Assembly: GCA_034620365.1 (NCBI GenBank) | Contig: JAQGEQ010000084.1 | Location: 558,001-622,000, forward strand | Direction: 5' to 3' | DNA: 64,000 bases | DNA from: Pegea sp. RAD2-039 | Lineage: Eukaryota; Chordata; Thaliacea; Salpida; Salpidae | Shown: one piece after another, positions 26,160 through 37,792 of the stretch | How the letters are laid out: every line of letters begins with the position of its first letter | How positions within the stretch are numbered: the first letter of the stretch is position 1 | Made by a program: the position numbers and the translations under genes | Notes under the pieces: generated by a model | What the model was told of the DNA's origin: nothing | What the model saw: only the letters and a program-made list of their open reading frames with translations | Database searches by the model: none

Positions 26160-27187
26160 CAGTGTATCCTCGCTATAACGGCCGCCGCTAGTCTGGTCCC
26201 TCGCTAATCCGGCCAGTTTCAGAAAAGTAGATTTAATTATTAATTATATTGTTAATTGGTAGGGCTGAAAATCCGCGTTGCTTTCGTAATCTCAACAAGG
26301 AGGCGCTGCCGGTTGTCTACCGAAATCAAACAAATTCTTTGGTGAACCGTGATATTTTCGGAGATTGGTTTTTTAACTGTTTCGTTCCCGAAGCGTAACA
26401 AAAGCTGAGAGAACTTGGATAAGAAGAAATGGCCATTTTGTTCCTCGAAAATTGCTCTGCCCATCCAAGTGAGGACGAACTTATATCAACTGATGGCAAA
26501 ATCACCGCCAAGTTTCTACCTCTAAATGTTACTGCACTCATACAACCAATGGACCAAGGTGTGCTCGAATCTATCAAAAGGGTTTATAGAAAGTCGATTC
26601 TGAAAGATCTTGTATCACAATCAACCTTCACCATACAGGACTTTTTGAAAAGAACTGACATGATCAAAATTGTCGATACCGTTGCATCCGCTTGGGATAT
26701 GGTAACACCTACTGCTATATGAAATTCATAGAAGAAATTGATGTCATTACCAAGCTCTTCCATGCAGAACAGTGACTCTTCGGAAGAAACTACAAACAGC
26801 GAATTTATTCAGTAATTTTCGAGGATGAATATCACATTTACAGACTATGATATCCAAAACTAGATGAGTTGCGATGGTCCTAGGTATGACCACATGGACG
26901 AGCAAGAAATGGTTGCACTGATTTCTGGAGACAACGAAAAAGAGGCGGATGAGGAGGTTGAAGATTAAAATGATGTTCCACAATCATCAAAGTGTCCATT
27001 CTCTTACGGTGAAGCCATGCAGAAAATGGATGATTACTTAGCCTACTATCGTTGTCAACCAGAAGCCACACCAGAAAGTGTGTCACAACTTGTCCAATTC
27101 CGTGAGTTTCCTGCTAAGAAACGAGAAAGCACTATCAAACAAACCTCCATTCTTTCCTTTTTCAGCAAAAGTTCCAATATAAAGTAA
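26160..27187 (+). mobile_element. Dead pogo/Tigger-type DNA transposon, internally deleted
   Basis: The left end starts CAGTGTATCCTCGC at 26160 just after a TA dinucleotide, as expected for Tc1/mariner-pogo elements. The transposase remnant begins near 26265 with NPRCFRNLNKEALPVVYRN and DIFGDWF, then FLENCSAHP and LPLNVTALIQPMDQGV, and ends KQTSILSFFSKSSNIK before a TAA at 27185. The DNA-binding half and the first catalytic aspartate are missing, the second aspartate position is glutamate (LEN for LDN), and the third (MDQG) is kept. Several stops break the frame. No matching right terminal repeat was found, so that end looks lost. It cannot be active. Confidence 0.88.
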
Positions 27188-28777
27188 ATTGTTTACGGTG
27201 TGATTTGTTTTCGTTAAATTGATTTTAAACTTTATCGAAGTTTTGTTTCGTTTATTTTTTCTCTGTTTTAATTGTTTGGTTCGTTGAAAAAACGAAAATA
27301 AATTAAATTAATGGAAATATTAGTGTGCGTTTTATTATATGCATTGCATAATATAAAAGAGGTAGATTGTTAAAAAAAACGATTTTTGTTCTTATCCGGC
27401 CAAAAATTACAATAAAAACATCTCAGAACAAATGAAATAAGTATAGCACTCTTCATAAAATTGCACATAGTAGAAATTGACTTGAGCACTTTGTAAGTAT
27501 AAAAATAAGTAAATAATATTTTTACAAGTAGGTTTGTACTAAAGGTTTTTTATAACCTTTAACTTTTGTTTTTATTCAAACCTGTTTAACTCCATCAATG
27601 TTTATTGAACTATAAGCTTTTTCAAATAGCTGACGTCTTTTTCGATACTTTTAAATTTTTAGAAGAATGTTTATTGCCAAACTTTAAAAGGGCCTTAAAA
27701 ATTAGTCATAGTCATCTTTACTTACATTTTACCTTCATCTTTACTTCTCTTTTATTATTTCTTAACATAAAAACTCTTACAGATACTAGCCAATCAAGCC
27801 TACTAGTTTTGTAGAGCAATATATTTTTTATATTTAATAGTGATCTTAGTCAATTTAACCTTTTAGTTTTAAAACGTTCTAAAGATCTATTTTCAACGTT
27901 AATTAAATGATTTATATTATATAAAAATATTTGTATATTTGTAGCCATATGCTTTTTTCTGTTAAAGAAAAAAAAAGTGGTATTCTTGCAGCTGCTTTAT
28001 GTTTAGAAAGAGTTAAAAGCCAATTTATTCAACATAGATGACGTTAGGATTGATTGAAATTATTCATCATTGTTTATAGTTTTGATAAATTTCCTACAGT
28101 TTGTTTTGGTTTTGTTGTATCAACTCTTTTTGTTGTATCAACTCTTTTTGTTAAAGAGTATGAGATATATTTTTTAATCAACGCATGGTTGCGAGTGATA
28201 GATTCTACAGATCTTATACTGAACAAAAACAAAATGAGTAAAAATATAATAAAATCGTCTTATCACAGTTATAGTAAAGTTAAGTGTAATTGATGTAAAA
28301 AGAATAGAAATACTGCAGAGTTATAAATAAAATATGAATTGTGAATTTAATTAGAATTTTTGAAGCTGTCTAAGTTTTGATTGGTTTAAAGATTTATTTA
28401 CTTTTGAAATATTAGCTAAAATAACAATTTCTCATATATATATATATAAATTTAAATTAAAAGCTTTTGTGATTTACTATAAGTATTATTTCAATTGGTT
28501 TTATTTCAGTTTTACTTAAAATTAATCCAAATTTATTTCTATATATATTTTATGATTAATATTATTTATTTCTATGTCTTATCACTTGTGTATAAGAACT
28601 TGTTTTATATATCTTTAAAAATTACTTCTTTTAAAATATTTTTTTCTCCTTAAATTATTAAGTAATATTTTTTACAAGTGTCTGATTAAATTTAATTAGT
28701 TATTTAGTTCTACTTGATTCAAAATTATTGCTTTTGTTAAATAATTAATTTTGTAGTTTTATTATTTTAAAAGGTAG
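27188..28777. other. AT-rich intergenic
   Basis: No supported gene. A TTATCCGGCC near 27395 resembles sub-terminal Tigger sequence and may be the last trace of its right arm. A short duplication, TTTTTGTTGTATCAACTC, lies near 28125-28150. Confidence 0.45.
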
Positions 28778-30917
28778 ATGAAACTTTTTTTAGGTTTATT
28801 ATTCTTCTATGGTATTTAACCTTATATGATGGTAAGGTTATATGGTATTACAATTTTGTATAGGACTCCAACTGAAGTAAGGATCTTAAAAACTGCAAAG
28901 GATCTTTCTTCTTTTAACTTTTTTCAGCGAACAAGGTATTTAGTTTCTTATTTTTAACTTTGAATTTATGATATAAAATTGATTAGAAACATGCTTTGAT
29001 AGAAAGGTATTTTTATTATATTTTAAAATTAACCAAAATGGTAATAAAGTCCTTGGCTTAATATTAAATATGGTCTAAATGAATTAAATTATATTCTACG
29101 GATTTAACCTGCTAACAATGATTTGTAATCATTGTAAAGACAGACTAGAGTCAGTCATTATGATGTTATATATTCAAGTATTTAATATAAATTTAAGTAA
29201 ATATATAATTATTCATAATAGTGTTTTATGTTTATAGGAAATAGATTGTTTATTAGAAAATAAGGAATTAAAGCCAGACTTATTCACTTGATATATGAGT
29301 ATATAATACAATTGAGTAATTTGTAAAATGGTCATTACTTATTAAGTGCACCTTGATAAGAGCTTTAGTTTGAAGTACAACTAAATTTGAAGATTTGAAT
29401 CTGAAAAAGACTCATAAATCGAAACTAATTGTATTTACTTAGCTCATTGACCAATAAAACTTCTAGGTCCACAAAGAAGCTAAGACTTTACTTATAAACA
29501 AACTATGTGATTATAACTTATAGTTTATCTACTAAACAATGAAAATTGAAATTGTTTATTCTATTATTCAAATACTTTTCAGTTAACATCATTGATCATT
29601 TACAGCGTTGGAGAGTTTTTAGGTTTCGCTACAAAAATTGTGACAGAAAGAACCCAACCTGGTCAACGTCAGTCTGTGAAGCAGCAAGATTATTTGTGCC
29701 ATGTGTATGTTCGTCAGGACGGACTTGCTGGTGTTGTAATTGCAGATCAAGAGTATCCATCCAGAGTGGCTTTTACTCTACTAAGCAAGGTATCTTGTAT
29801 TCTTGAAGAAGCTACATAATTGCTCCTCTTTTCAAATTGAAGTTTGATGACAGATTTCAGTTTGAAATGTTATTTCACTCACTATGTTTGATGCAATATT
29901 TACTTTTAGTTTGAATCTGATGTTTAGATTTCTTTTATATCCTTCCAATCTATATATGAAAGTATAAATTTTATTTTTATTTGAATTGATTAAACATTTT
30001 TGAATTATAGACTTGTGAAGATTTTGTTCAAAAAGTTTCTAAGGAACAATGGCAGAATCCTAGAGACGTGTAAGTTGATATCTTTGTACTTTTAAATGTT
30101 TTTGTAGGATGTCAAAATTCATTTTATTTAAAGTTTAAGTAAAAACAGTTTGAGTTTGCATCAGTATGTCTTTAACACTCTTGATTTAATTCATCTATTT
30201 TCATGATAAAAATATTTCTATCAAACTATAAGTAATTTACACTGAAGAAAATTCTATGTTGTCAACCAAAACAGTTTTATCAGTCAGTCAATAGTACAAC
30301 ACCTTAGATATTATTCAAAAATACATTTTAATATTTTCATTTGATTATTAAATCATTCCAAAATATCCTTTTACAACTTTTTGTGATTTTAACTTACAGT
30401 ACAATCAAATATGAGGGTTTAGAATCCTTGCTAGAAAAGTTCCAGAATCCAAAAGAAGCTGATGCTATGACACGTGTTCAAACAGAACTAGATGAAACTA
30501 AAGTGATTCTGGTAATCTTATTTTCATCTGATTTTATGAACTGACTACAAATCAGTTGTTATCTTAAAAGATAGTTGTTATATTGACTGCTTCTATTATT
30601 TCTGTGATCAGCATGAAACAATGGAGTCATTGATGCAACGGGGAGAAAAAATCGATGACCTGGTTGCCAAGTCTGATCAATTATCCGATCAATCGAAAAC
30701 TTTCTACAAACAAGTAATCAATTTGTTCAAATATTTCTGTATCTGCAGATCGAATATTTTTAACTTTTAGAAATAAGTTTTATTTTTTTTTTTATATATT
30801 TTAAACAATTTAGTGATTAAATGAAAAGAAAACACATTTTTGTTACAAATTATATTAAACTGGGTGATTGACTTGTAGGCAAAGAAGATGAATTCTTGGT
30901 GTTGTAGTATTCAGTAA
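28778..30917 (+). CDS. YKT6: YKT6 R-SNARE, 7 exons
   Basis: Lipid-anchored R-SNARE of ER-Golgi, endosomal and autophagic membrane fusion. Exons: 28778-28811, 28864-28935, 29606-29789, 30011-30069, 30400-30511, 30612-30713, 30879-30917. An N-terminal longin domain (LSSFNFFQRTSVGEFL, QDYLCHVYVRQDGLAGVVIA, YPSRVAFTLL) is followed by the SNARE motif with its central arginine (MQRGEKIDDL) and a C-terminal CCSIQ, the expected palmitoylated cysteine plus CaaX-type prenylation site. Exons 2-7 are secure. Exon 1 (MKLFLGLLFFYG) fits the family N-terminus (MKLYSLSVLYKG), but the obvious splice to exon 2 is one base out of phase; the whole model would give 200 aa with one extra base. Confidence 0.95.
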
Positions 30918-32990
30918 AATATTTTGAGGGAAATTGTTGAGTTAGCCCCACCACCAACCTGCAATTCATCTTATTCTTTGTAATTTATTCCAAAATTTGT
31001 CAAAATCTTGTGTCAAAGAACAAGTTTTTTTTTTCAATGCTGTTATCATCTTGTAAAGTGGAAGTTTTTATTAGCCTCTAAAAAATGTTGCTTCTAATTT
31101 TAAATGTAGAGTAAAAATCAATTTTCTAAATTCTCATTAAGTTTTTCAATTCTCACGACAAAATTGATTGCTTTTTGAAATCCTTCTTGGTGAGCATTTA
31201 CTTTATTGATTTCATCTCATATCTTGTGACTCAAAGATGTAAATCATTTTCAACAAGTTATTGTATGCATCTAATTTTCGTGAATTTCTGATGAAATCAA
31301 AACGAAGTCCAGTAAATTTCTTCAAATATTTTCTTTATATTTGATGATAACTTAATAAACATCAACTTGTATTCATGTTTGATTTTTGAACGCTTTATAA
31401 GCGATCTGATTTTTGGGACTTGAATTAAAGGAACTGTTTGATTTGCACCTCAAAGGTCAGTTATCTGTAAATTTTGAAACAATTTGATTTAAAATTGAAA
31501 TGTTTCTGTCAACTTACTTTTAATAACTATCAAAACTCTATATTCAACTTGAAAATGTTTATTGAATACTCCTAGAATTCAGCAGAATTAATAAAAGTTA
31601 TCTTGTATAATAAATGATTAAAAATTTTGTAAAAGGATTTTTTGAAAGCAACAATATTTAGTTTCTCAGATAATCTCAAGAAATAATTTCTAGAAATATA
31701 AATGTTCAAATCAGAACTATCTTAACTTCATTCTTAAATTTTTTCACCTTAAAAAACATCAAGTTATCTTTATGAAAAAATTATTTGATTAGATTTAATA
31801 TAGAAGTAATGTTTCGGGAGAAAACAATTGGAAATTATCCTTTTTCATAAATTTCTAATACCCTATTTTAAGCTATATCAGTGTTTCTGAAAAGGTTTCC
31901 ATAATAGGTTGCAAGCTTTTATAAATTTTAATCGTTTTATGTTATAATCAAAAAACATTTGAGAAAAACAACATAACAAAAATATTTTTATCATTAGAGG
32001 TAGTTTTATATAAGATGTTTTTTATCCTTTTATATAAGGGAAATAAAATTACGCTTTTCTTTAGTTAATTTATGTAAAACTAATACTTGTATATAAGGTA
32101 GGCACATTTTAAATTATTTCTTAATTAAAATATAAAACTGCAGTAATGATAATAAATATATTGAAAATAACAAAAGCAAAAATGTAAATATCAATTTAAT
32201 TCTGAATAAGATTTTTTATTGTGTTTACTCTAATCTGGTTTAAGAAAATTAAATCTTTAAACTAAGTAACCAAAGAGATTTTGAAATTTATAAGAAAATC
32301 TTATTCTATTTATTCAACGCGTGGCTTCGAGTTACAAATTGAACAGCCCTTGTAGCGAGCCTGATAAACTAAATATAATTGAACAGAGTTTTGCACGAAC
32401 ACTCAATCACAATACAGTGCACAGAGCTTCCAACTTTATACCATCCATCATTTCAAACCTCCTAGTAGCTAGATTACAGATGCACACCTGGTAGGAATCT
32501 AAGTTACCTATTAGTATACCAACAGTATTCCAATAAATGCATAAAAGCTTTTTTTAAACAAAACACGCAAACCTGAATTAGTAGTCTCAAATTAACATCA
32601 AAATCTTAGCTAATTAATAACATGCTATCATCATAACATTCAACAACAGCTAATTAATTTCATGACAAATTCAAGAAGTTATTAAAAAGAGAAAATAATG
32701 GAGTAAAAGCAAACAAGAAAGATGGAGAGAGAAAGGAATTTGCTGAATTAGTGCAGCAAAGATCAAAGCTATGATTTGATAACTGTAAGCCAGTACTGCC
32801 GTTGAATGATGGACTATAAAAGTTGGTTCTTGAAGTTACTTTTTTTCTGAACTGGTCTCGACATAAAATATCACTTCCTGAAAAGAATGATTTCAAAATA
32901 ATTACTTAAATTGAATCTTGTACAAATAAATAAGATAAAAATAAGAAGAACTAGGATTTGATGAATAATCATTCTTTAATAAAATCTTGT
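30918..32990. other. Intergenic, 5' side of the LINE
   Basis: YKT6 3' UTR and AT-rich sequence. A less AT-rich block at 32315-32520 and a broken lysine-rich open stretch at 32660-32880 (plus frame, FAELVQQRSKL) are unexplained; either could be LINE 5' UTR or an older insertion. Confidence 0.4.
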
Positions 32991-33060
32991 TACCAGATAA
33001 ATGCTAGATTAAAAGATTAACTTAATTTGTTGTTTTGACAATTGCTTTTACAGTTCTTTT

Positions 33061-33954
33061 TTGGAAGTTTTTTATGGAAGTTTTTATAAAGATCTGGCAA
33101 TAGATTGCATCAAATGCCTCTCTAGGTTTCACCTCACTTGTAGTGATGTGAATAAAAAATTATATGATATATTTGAAAATAATAAAATGCAGCAAGTGGG
33201 ATTTTGTTGGTCCTGCATTAAATGTAGATCTATGGACAAAACAACTACCTCGTCCAACACTAACAAAAGCCTATTGTCTGACATCAGCAACACCATATCC
33301 ACTGAATTGACCAAATTAAAATCTGAAATCGGCAACGATGTTGCCAAAATCAATGAAAAGATTTCTATCTTATCCAAATCTATGGATGAACTGGAGGCCT
33401 CCACAAAGAAGCCTCTCACGTGGGCCTCAGTTGTTGGTAATTCTGGATCCGAAAAGGGTACTAGCGTGGTGCAACTTCTTGCCAAGAAGGTTACTGACAC
33501 GCACAAGAAACTTACTCTGGACCGGGAGGATAGAGAAAACAATGTCATCATCTTTGGTGTCCCTGAGACTGATAAAGACGATGACATCAAGACTTTTAAT
33601 CAAATGTGCACTCAAGGCCTTGGTGCTGTGGACACTCCAAAAGTTTCAATGACCAGACTCGGGGCAAAAAGATCAAATCATAAAAGACCGTTAAAAGTTT
33701 CCTTTCAGGAAAGATGGGACAAACGTAAGTTTCTTGCTAAGCTGTATAAACTTAAGCAGGACGAAAAATTCCAGGGCATCAGAGTAGCACATGATATGTG
33801 TGAAGACGATCGCGTAGAAAATAAGCGTCTTCTAAAAGAGGCGTACAGCCGAAATCAGAAAGAGCAACCAACTGATTTCAAATACAAAGTTCGAGGTCCA
33901 CCATGGGCTTTACAGATTGTGAAGGTCTTTTCAAAAAACGGAAGTGCAAAATAA
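33061..33954 (+). CDS. LINE ORF1 protein (PHD-like zinc finger, coiled coil, RRM-like)
   Basis: Open frame of about 297 codons. It starts with a partial cysteine/histidine cluster (DCIKCLSRFHLTC ... CWSCIKC) like the PHD finger of CR1-type ORF1 proteins. A heptad-rich segment follows (NTISTELTKLKSEIGNDVAK), then an esterase-free RNA-binding part (RENNVIIFGVPETDKDDD, VSMTRLG, LKVSF) typical of the RRM-like domain of LINE ORF1. The usual role is RNA binding and particle formation. The first in-frame ATG is internal (33187), so the authentic N-terminus is probably missing. Confidence 0.85.
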   Translation: MEVFYGSFYKDLAIDCIKCLSRFHLTCSDVNKKLYDIFENNKMQQVGFCWSCIKCRSMDKTTTSSNTNKSLLSDISNTISTELTKLKSEIGNDVAKINEKISILSKSMDELEASTKKPLTWASVVGNSGSEKGTSVVQLLAKKVTDTHKKLTLDREDRENNVIIFGVPETDKDDDIKTFNQMCTQGLGAVDTPKVSMTRLGAKRSNHKRPLKVSFQERWDKRKFLAKLYKLKQDEKFQGIRVAHDMCEDDRVENKRLLKEAYSRNQKEQPTDFKYKVRGPPWALQIVKVFSKNGSAK

Positions 33955-36950
33955 CCACTGGACCCACATCACCCTTATTCAACCTCTCTTCGCACAAAAT
34001 TATTAATACTATGCTTCCAGCCCAAGATAACAGTACACAGAAGACTACCACCAAATCTTACAAGTGTCAAAAAGACAATTTTTCTTTTATATTAGGTATG
34101 CTTTTCAACGCACGGTCAATTGTCAACAAAATTTTCGAATTGAAAGCTCTTTTGCTTTCTCAAGATTTTACATTTGTTTTCATTACCGAAACTTGGTTGA
34201 AACCCTTTTATCCTGACTCCTTTCTGGATGACAGTGATCTTTTTCGTGCTTTGCGCTGTGATAGACTGTTTGATAGAGGCGGCGGTGTTTGTGTAATCTA
34301 TAAAACATCACTGGCACCCATGATTTCAAGAATTAAGATAGATACCATTGATTGCCCAGGATTTGAGATTATTGCTTTCAATTTTCATTACTCAAAGTCT
34401 AAGTTTTCCCGCTTTATATGTACCTACCTACCACCGTCTAAAGTTAACGATGAGGTTACTATTAAGGCCTTATTGAAGGTTCTGAAAAGCCTTGTTTGTC
34501 CTGAGATGTATATTCTCGGGGATTTTAATTTTAGTAGAATTGATTGGAATAACCCAAATTTAGCATTCAATGGAAAAATGTTTAATTTGAATGGAGACAA
34601 AACTAATTTAGCCAATCTGAGTCATGTCTTTGTAAACTTCCTTGATGCCAATAATCTATCTCAGATGGTTACTTTTCCAACCCAAGTTAGTGGTAATACT
34701 TTGGATCTTCTCATCACGTCAAAACCTGATAACGTTATCTACGTTGATCAAAATGAACCTTTTGCTCTGACATGCGATCACAACATGATTGAATTCAAGC
34801 TCCAACAAACTTTTTCTACGAACGTTAAAACTCCAAGCATACGGAACTTTTATCGTGGAAATTATAACAGTATAAACAAGTTTTTATCAGGTGTTGACTG
34901 GATTTCTGTTTTCAACTCTACCGAAGACATCAATGATATCTACTCAAGGTTTACTAACATTGTTAATGAGTCAATTAAAAAGTTCATACCTTTATATAGA
35001 GTCAACAAAAAACCACACTTGCCAAGATATTTAAGGAATTTACAGCATTTGAAAAACCTCTTATACAAACAAACTAAAGCAGATCCTTCCATCAAACCTC
35101 TATACAAAGATCTTTGTCTAGTCTACAAGAAATCAGTTTATAGCCTCTATTTAGGAAAAGAAAGTGCAATCTTATCTTCACCTAGCAAGAAAACGTTTTT
35201 TGGCTTCATTAATCACAAGCTTAAGGCGAGATCTCATCTACCTCCCTTGCTTGATAACGCCAATCAGCTGGTGATGGAACCAAAGAATAAAGCTGAATTG
35301 CTAAACAAACAATTTGAAAAGGTTTTTATAACCGATGATGGCAATACTCCTACTATTTCCTACTCCAATATCCTTTCAAATATCTCTGAGATGGTAGATC
35401 TAGACATAACAGTTGATATAGTATCTAAGGCTATTTCTTCTCTAAAATCAACAGTTTCCAACACCCCAGATCAAATCCCAGCTTTGTTTTTAAGAAAAAG
35501 TACTTCTTCTTTAGCGCTACCCTTATCGCTACTCTTTAACATGACTCTTAAGCGGGGAAGACTTCCACAAATTTGGAAGAATGCTATTATTACTCCAATT
35601 TATAAGAAAGGTCCCAGAAACACTGCACTTAACTACAGACCAGTTTCGCTGACTTCGGTTATCTGCAGAACTCAAGAACATATCATTCACAACCATATAA
35701 CTAGCCATTTGACGGAGCATCATCTAATATCTGATGCCCAGCATGGCTTTGTTAAGCAAAGATCTTCTTTGACTCAACATCTCACTTTTTTCAATGAGCT
35801 TACAGCTCATTACGAAAGTAATACTCCATGTGACATCATATACCTTGATTTTGCTAAAGCGTTTGATTCTGTTCCACACAACAAGCTCATTACTGTATTG
35901 AAAAACATAAAAATCAGCAACTCTATCTTAAAATGGATTGAAGATTTCTTATCAGGTAGAACCCAACGAACCCGTGTAGAAAGATCTTTATCTACTCCTA
36001 GTAAAGTCACCAGCGGCGTTCCTCAAGGTTCCGTCCTGGGTCCACTTCTCTTTTTGATTTTCATTGAAGACCTCATCAGAAGACTAATAACAGTAGACAA
36101 TGTCAGTGTGTTTGTGTATGCAGATGACATCAAGCTATTATCTGGTTCTCACTCAAAACTCCAAACTGCACTAAACATTGTAGAAAACTGGTCTGCGAAT
36201 TGGCAACTTAAAATCCAGCCAACAAAGTCTGAAGTTATAACATTCTCCCGTAAGCCAGCGGCCAACTTCAGCAACCAATACTACATCAATGGATCCATTC
36301 TTGAACGAGTATCCTCAGTCATAGACCTCGGCATTACTCTGACATCTGACTTCAAATGGCACAGTTATGTTTCCAGAATCTTTGGAAAATCTATCAAGCT
36401 TGTCCACCTCATCATAAAGACTTTTAATTCTAAAGATCCATGGTTTTTCGTCAACCTTTTCAAACTGTACATACGCCCTATTCTTGAATACAATATCAGT
36501 GCATGGATGCCATATCAAGTTGGTGATATCAGAAAAATCGAATCTGTTCAGGCAACATTTACGAGATTGGTTTGCAGGAAACTTAATATCAAATACGGGA
36601 GTTATAACCATCGTCTCAGCTTCTTCAATCTAGATTCTTTGGAAATCCGAAGAATCAAATACGACCTTATTCTGATTTTTAAAATTATTCACAACCTAAT
36701 TGATCTTCAGTTTGATGACTTTTTCTCCATTAGTCCCTCCCTCAAGTTATATCAACTTAGAAGACATAAATTACATCTTAATAAGCCCACTCCACCAGCT
36801 ACGTTAACCAGATTAAGTTTTTTCTCATACCGCATAATCAGTACATGGAACAATCTGCCATCAGAGATTGTCATGTCAAAATCACTTATGCTGTTCAAGA
36901 AAAAGCTGAATTGTTATAATATCGCCAACATTGCCATTTCTAAACTGTGA
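33903..36950 (+). CDS. LINE ORF2: AP endonuclease plus reverse transcriptase
   Basis: Intact open frame of 1015 codons overlapping ORF1 by 52 bases. The N-terminal part is an apurinic-type endonuclease: LFNARSIVNK (about residue 67), FITETWL, LGDFNF (about residue 205) and CDHNMIEF. The middle is a reverse transcriptase: NYRPVSLTSVICR, DAQHGF, IYLDFAKAFDSVPH, SGVPQGSVLGPLLFLIF and the catalytic FVYADDIKL (near residue 739). The C-terminal part (LPSEIVMSKSLMLFKKKLN) matches CR1/Jockey-type ends. All motifs expected for target-primed reverse transcription are present, so the protein could be functional. Confidence 0.95.
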   Translation: MGFTDCEGLFKKRKCKITTGPTSPLFNLSSHKIINTMLPAQDNSTQKTTTKSYKCQKDNFSFILGMLFNARSIVNKIFELKALLLSQDFTFVFITETWLKPFYPDSFLDDSDLFRALRCDRLFDRGGGVCVIYKTSLAPMISRIKIDTIDCPGFEIIAFNFHYSKSKFSRFICTYLPPSKVNDEVTIKALLKVLKSLVCPEMYILGDFNFSRIDWNNPNLAFNGKMFNLNGDKTNLANLSHVFVNFLDANNLSQMVTFPTQVSGNTLDLLITSKPDNVIYVDQNEPFALTCDHNMIEFKLQQTFSTNVKTPSIRNFYRGNYNSINKFLSGVDWISVFNSTEDINDIYSRFTNIVNESIKKFIPLYRVNKKPHLPRYLRNLQHLKNLLYKQTKADPSIKPLYKDLCLVYKKSVYSLYLGKESAILSSPSKKTFFGFINHKLKARSHLPPLLDNANQLVMEPKNKAELLNKQFEKVFITDDGNTPTISYSNILSNISEMVDLDITVDIVSKAISSLKSTVSNTPDQIPALFLRKSTSSLALPLSLLFNMTLKRGRLPQIWKNAIITPIYKKGPRNTALNYRPVSLTSVICRTQEHIIHNHITSHLTEHHLISDAQHGFVKQRSSLTQHLTFFNELTAHYESNTPCDIIYLDFAKAFDSVPHNKLITVLKNIKISNSILKWIEDFLSGRTQRTRVERSLSTPSKVTSGVPQGSVLGPLLFLIFIEDLIRRLITVDNVSVFVYADDIKLLSGSHSKLQTALNIVENWSANWQLKIQPTKSEVITFSRKPAANFSNQYYINGSILERVSSVIDLGITLTSDFKWHSYVSRIFGKSIKLVHLIIKTFNSKDPWFFVNLFKLYIRPILEYNISAWMPYQVGDIRKIESVQATFTRLVCRKLNIKYGSYNHRLSFFNLDSLEIRRIKYDLILIFKIIHNLIDLQFDDFFSISPSLKLYQLRRHKLHLNKPTPPATLTRLSFFSYRIISTWNNLPSEIVMSKSLMLFKKKLNCYNIANIAISKL

Positions 36951-37113
36951 ATTTTTCTCTTTTACAATACTATGATTCTGTGCAGTTCTTCATTGTCATA
37001 TGCTTTTTCGTTTACACGTCAAATAGATCTAATTTGTGAGAATGTGTGTTAGCGAGAGGTGCTCTTTTTAGGCACCCTCCTTCACATTTATTGTAATAAA
37101 TAAATAAATAAAT

Positions 37114-37792
37114 ATGTAATCTGATTGCTTTATGTAAAACTAATTTTTAATTTTCTTTGGTTTTGAAATAGAAATTAAAAACAAAAAAGTACTTTAAAAT
37201 TAATTGGAATAAGTTTAAATAGTAAATACGATCTTCCATGCATTACGGCATCTATTTGCGACTTATTAGCTCCTGTGGGCAACAAACTGCTAGTTTGTTT
37301 ATAAACATTTTTTTTAGTCCATGAAAAAAGTTTAAGTTCAATGGTTAGGTGGTTTATTAACAATCGACCCACTAATGAAAGTCAGTGATCTTTAAAGTAA
37401 TTCAAAGTGAAAACAAGAAAAAACTATAACTTTAAAAATCTTACTATTATGAGCCAGAAGCGTTCTTGGTACGGCTAAACAATACATCCACTGATCTTCT
37501 ATGTTAAGGTAAAGGTTTCTTCGATTCTTATAGAAAATAAAATCTGGTCCTAAGCGATCAGAGCTGATATAACTATTATTAAATAGTTATTTTAACTTTG
37601 CAGAATAAATACTTTAAACTATTTTTATAATTACATATAGTCATCTGAATATGAAGGTACTTTCATCATTCTACTGGTCATCTTGTTTACTTGGTATAAA
37701 ACAGCCCCAGCCAGTAGTACTTTAAGAACACTGAAAGTTTTAAACCTCAGCTGATTAATATTAAAAAAAATAATTTATTTAACTTCCACTAC
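37114..37792. other. Intergenic after LINE
   Basis: No supported gene. The 16-base TTTATGTAAAACTAAT at 37129-37144 is an exact direct repeat of 32069-32084 (see findings). Confidence 0.45.

Larger units (their letters stand above)
33030..37113 (+). mobile_element. CR1/L2-like LINE with two long ORFs and (AAAT)n tail
   Basis: Non-LTR retrotransposon holding ORF1 and ORF2 in overlapping frames, a 3' UTR with GTGTGTTAGCGAGAGG, and an AAAT-repeat tail at 37095-37113. This 3' layout is typical of CR1/L2-type elements. Both ORFs are unbroken, so the insertion is young. No ATG lies at the expected start of ORF1, and its zinc finger seems to lack the first cysteine pair, so the copy is probably truncated just inside ORF1. 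A second copy of its 3' end lies at 40705-41310. The exact 5' boundary is uncertain. Confidence 0.88.

Noticed and set aside
32660-32896. Open stretches on both strands just upstream of the LINE
   Set aside because: Interrupted and unrecognised; may be LINE 5' sequence or chance.
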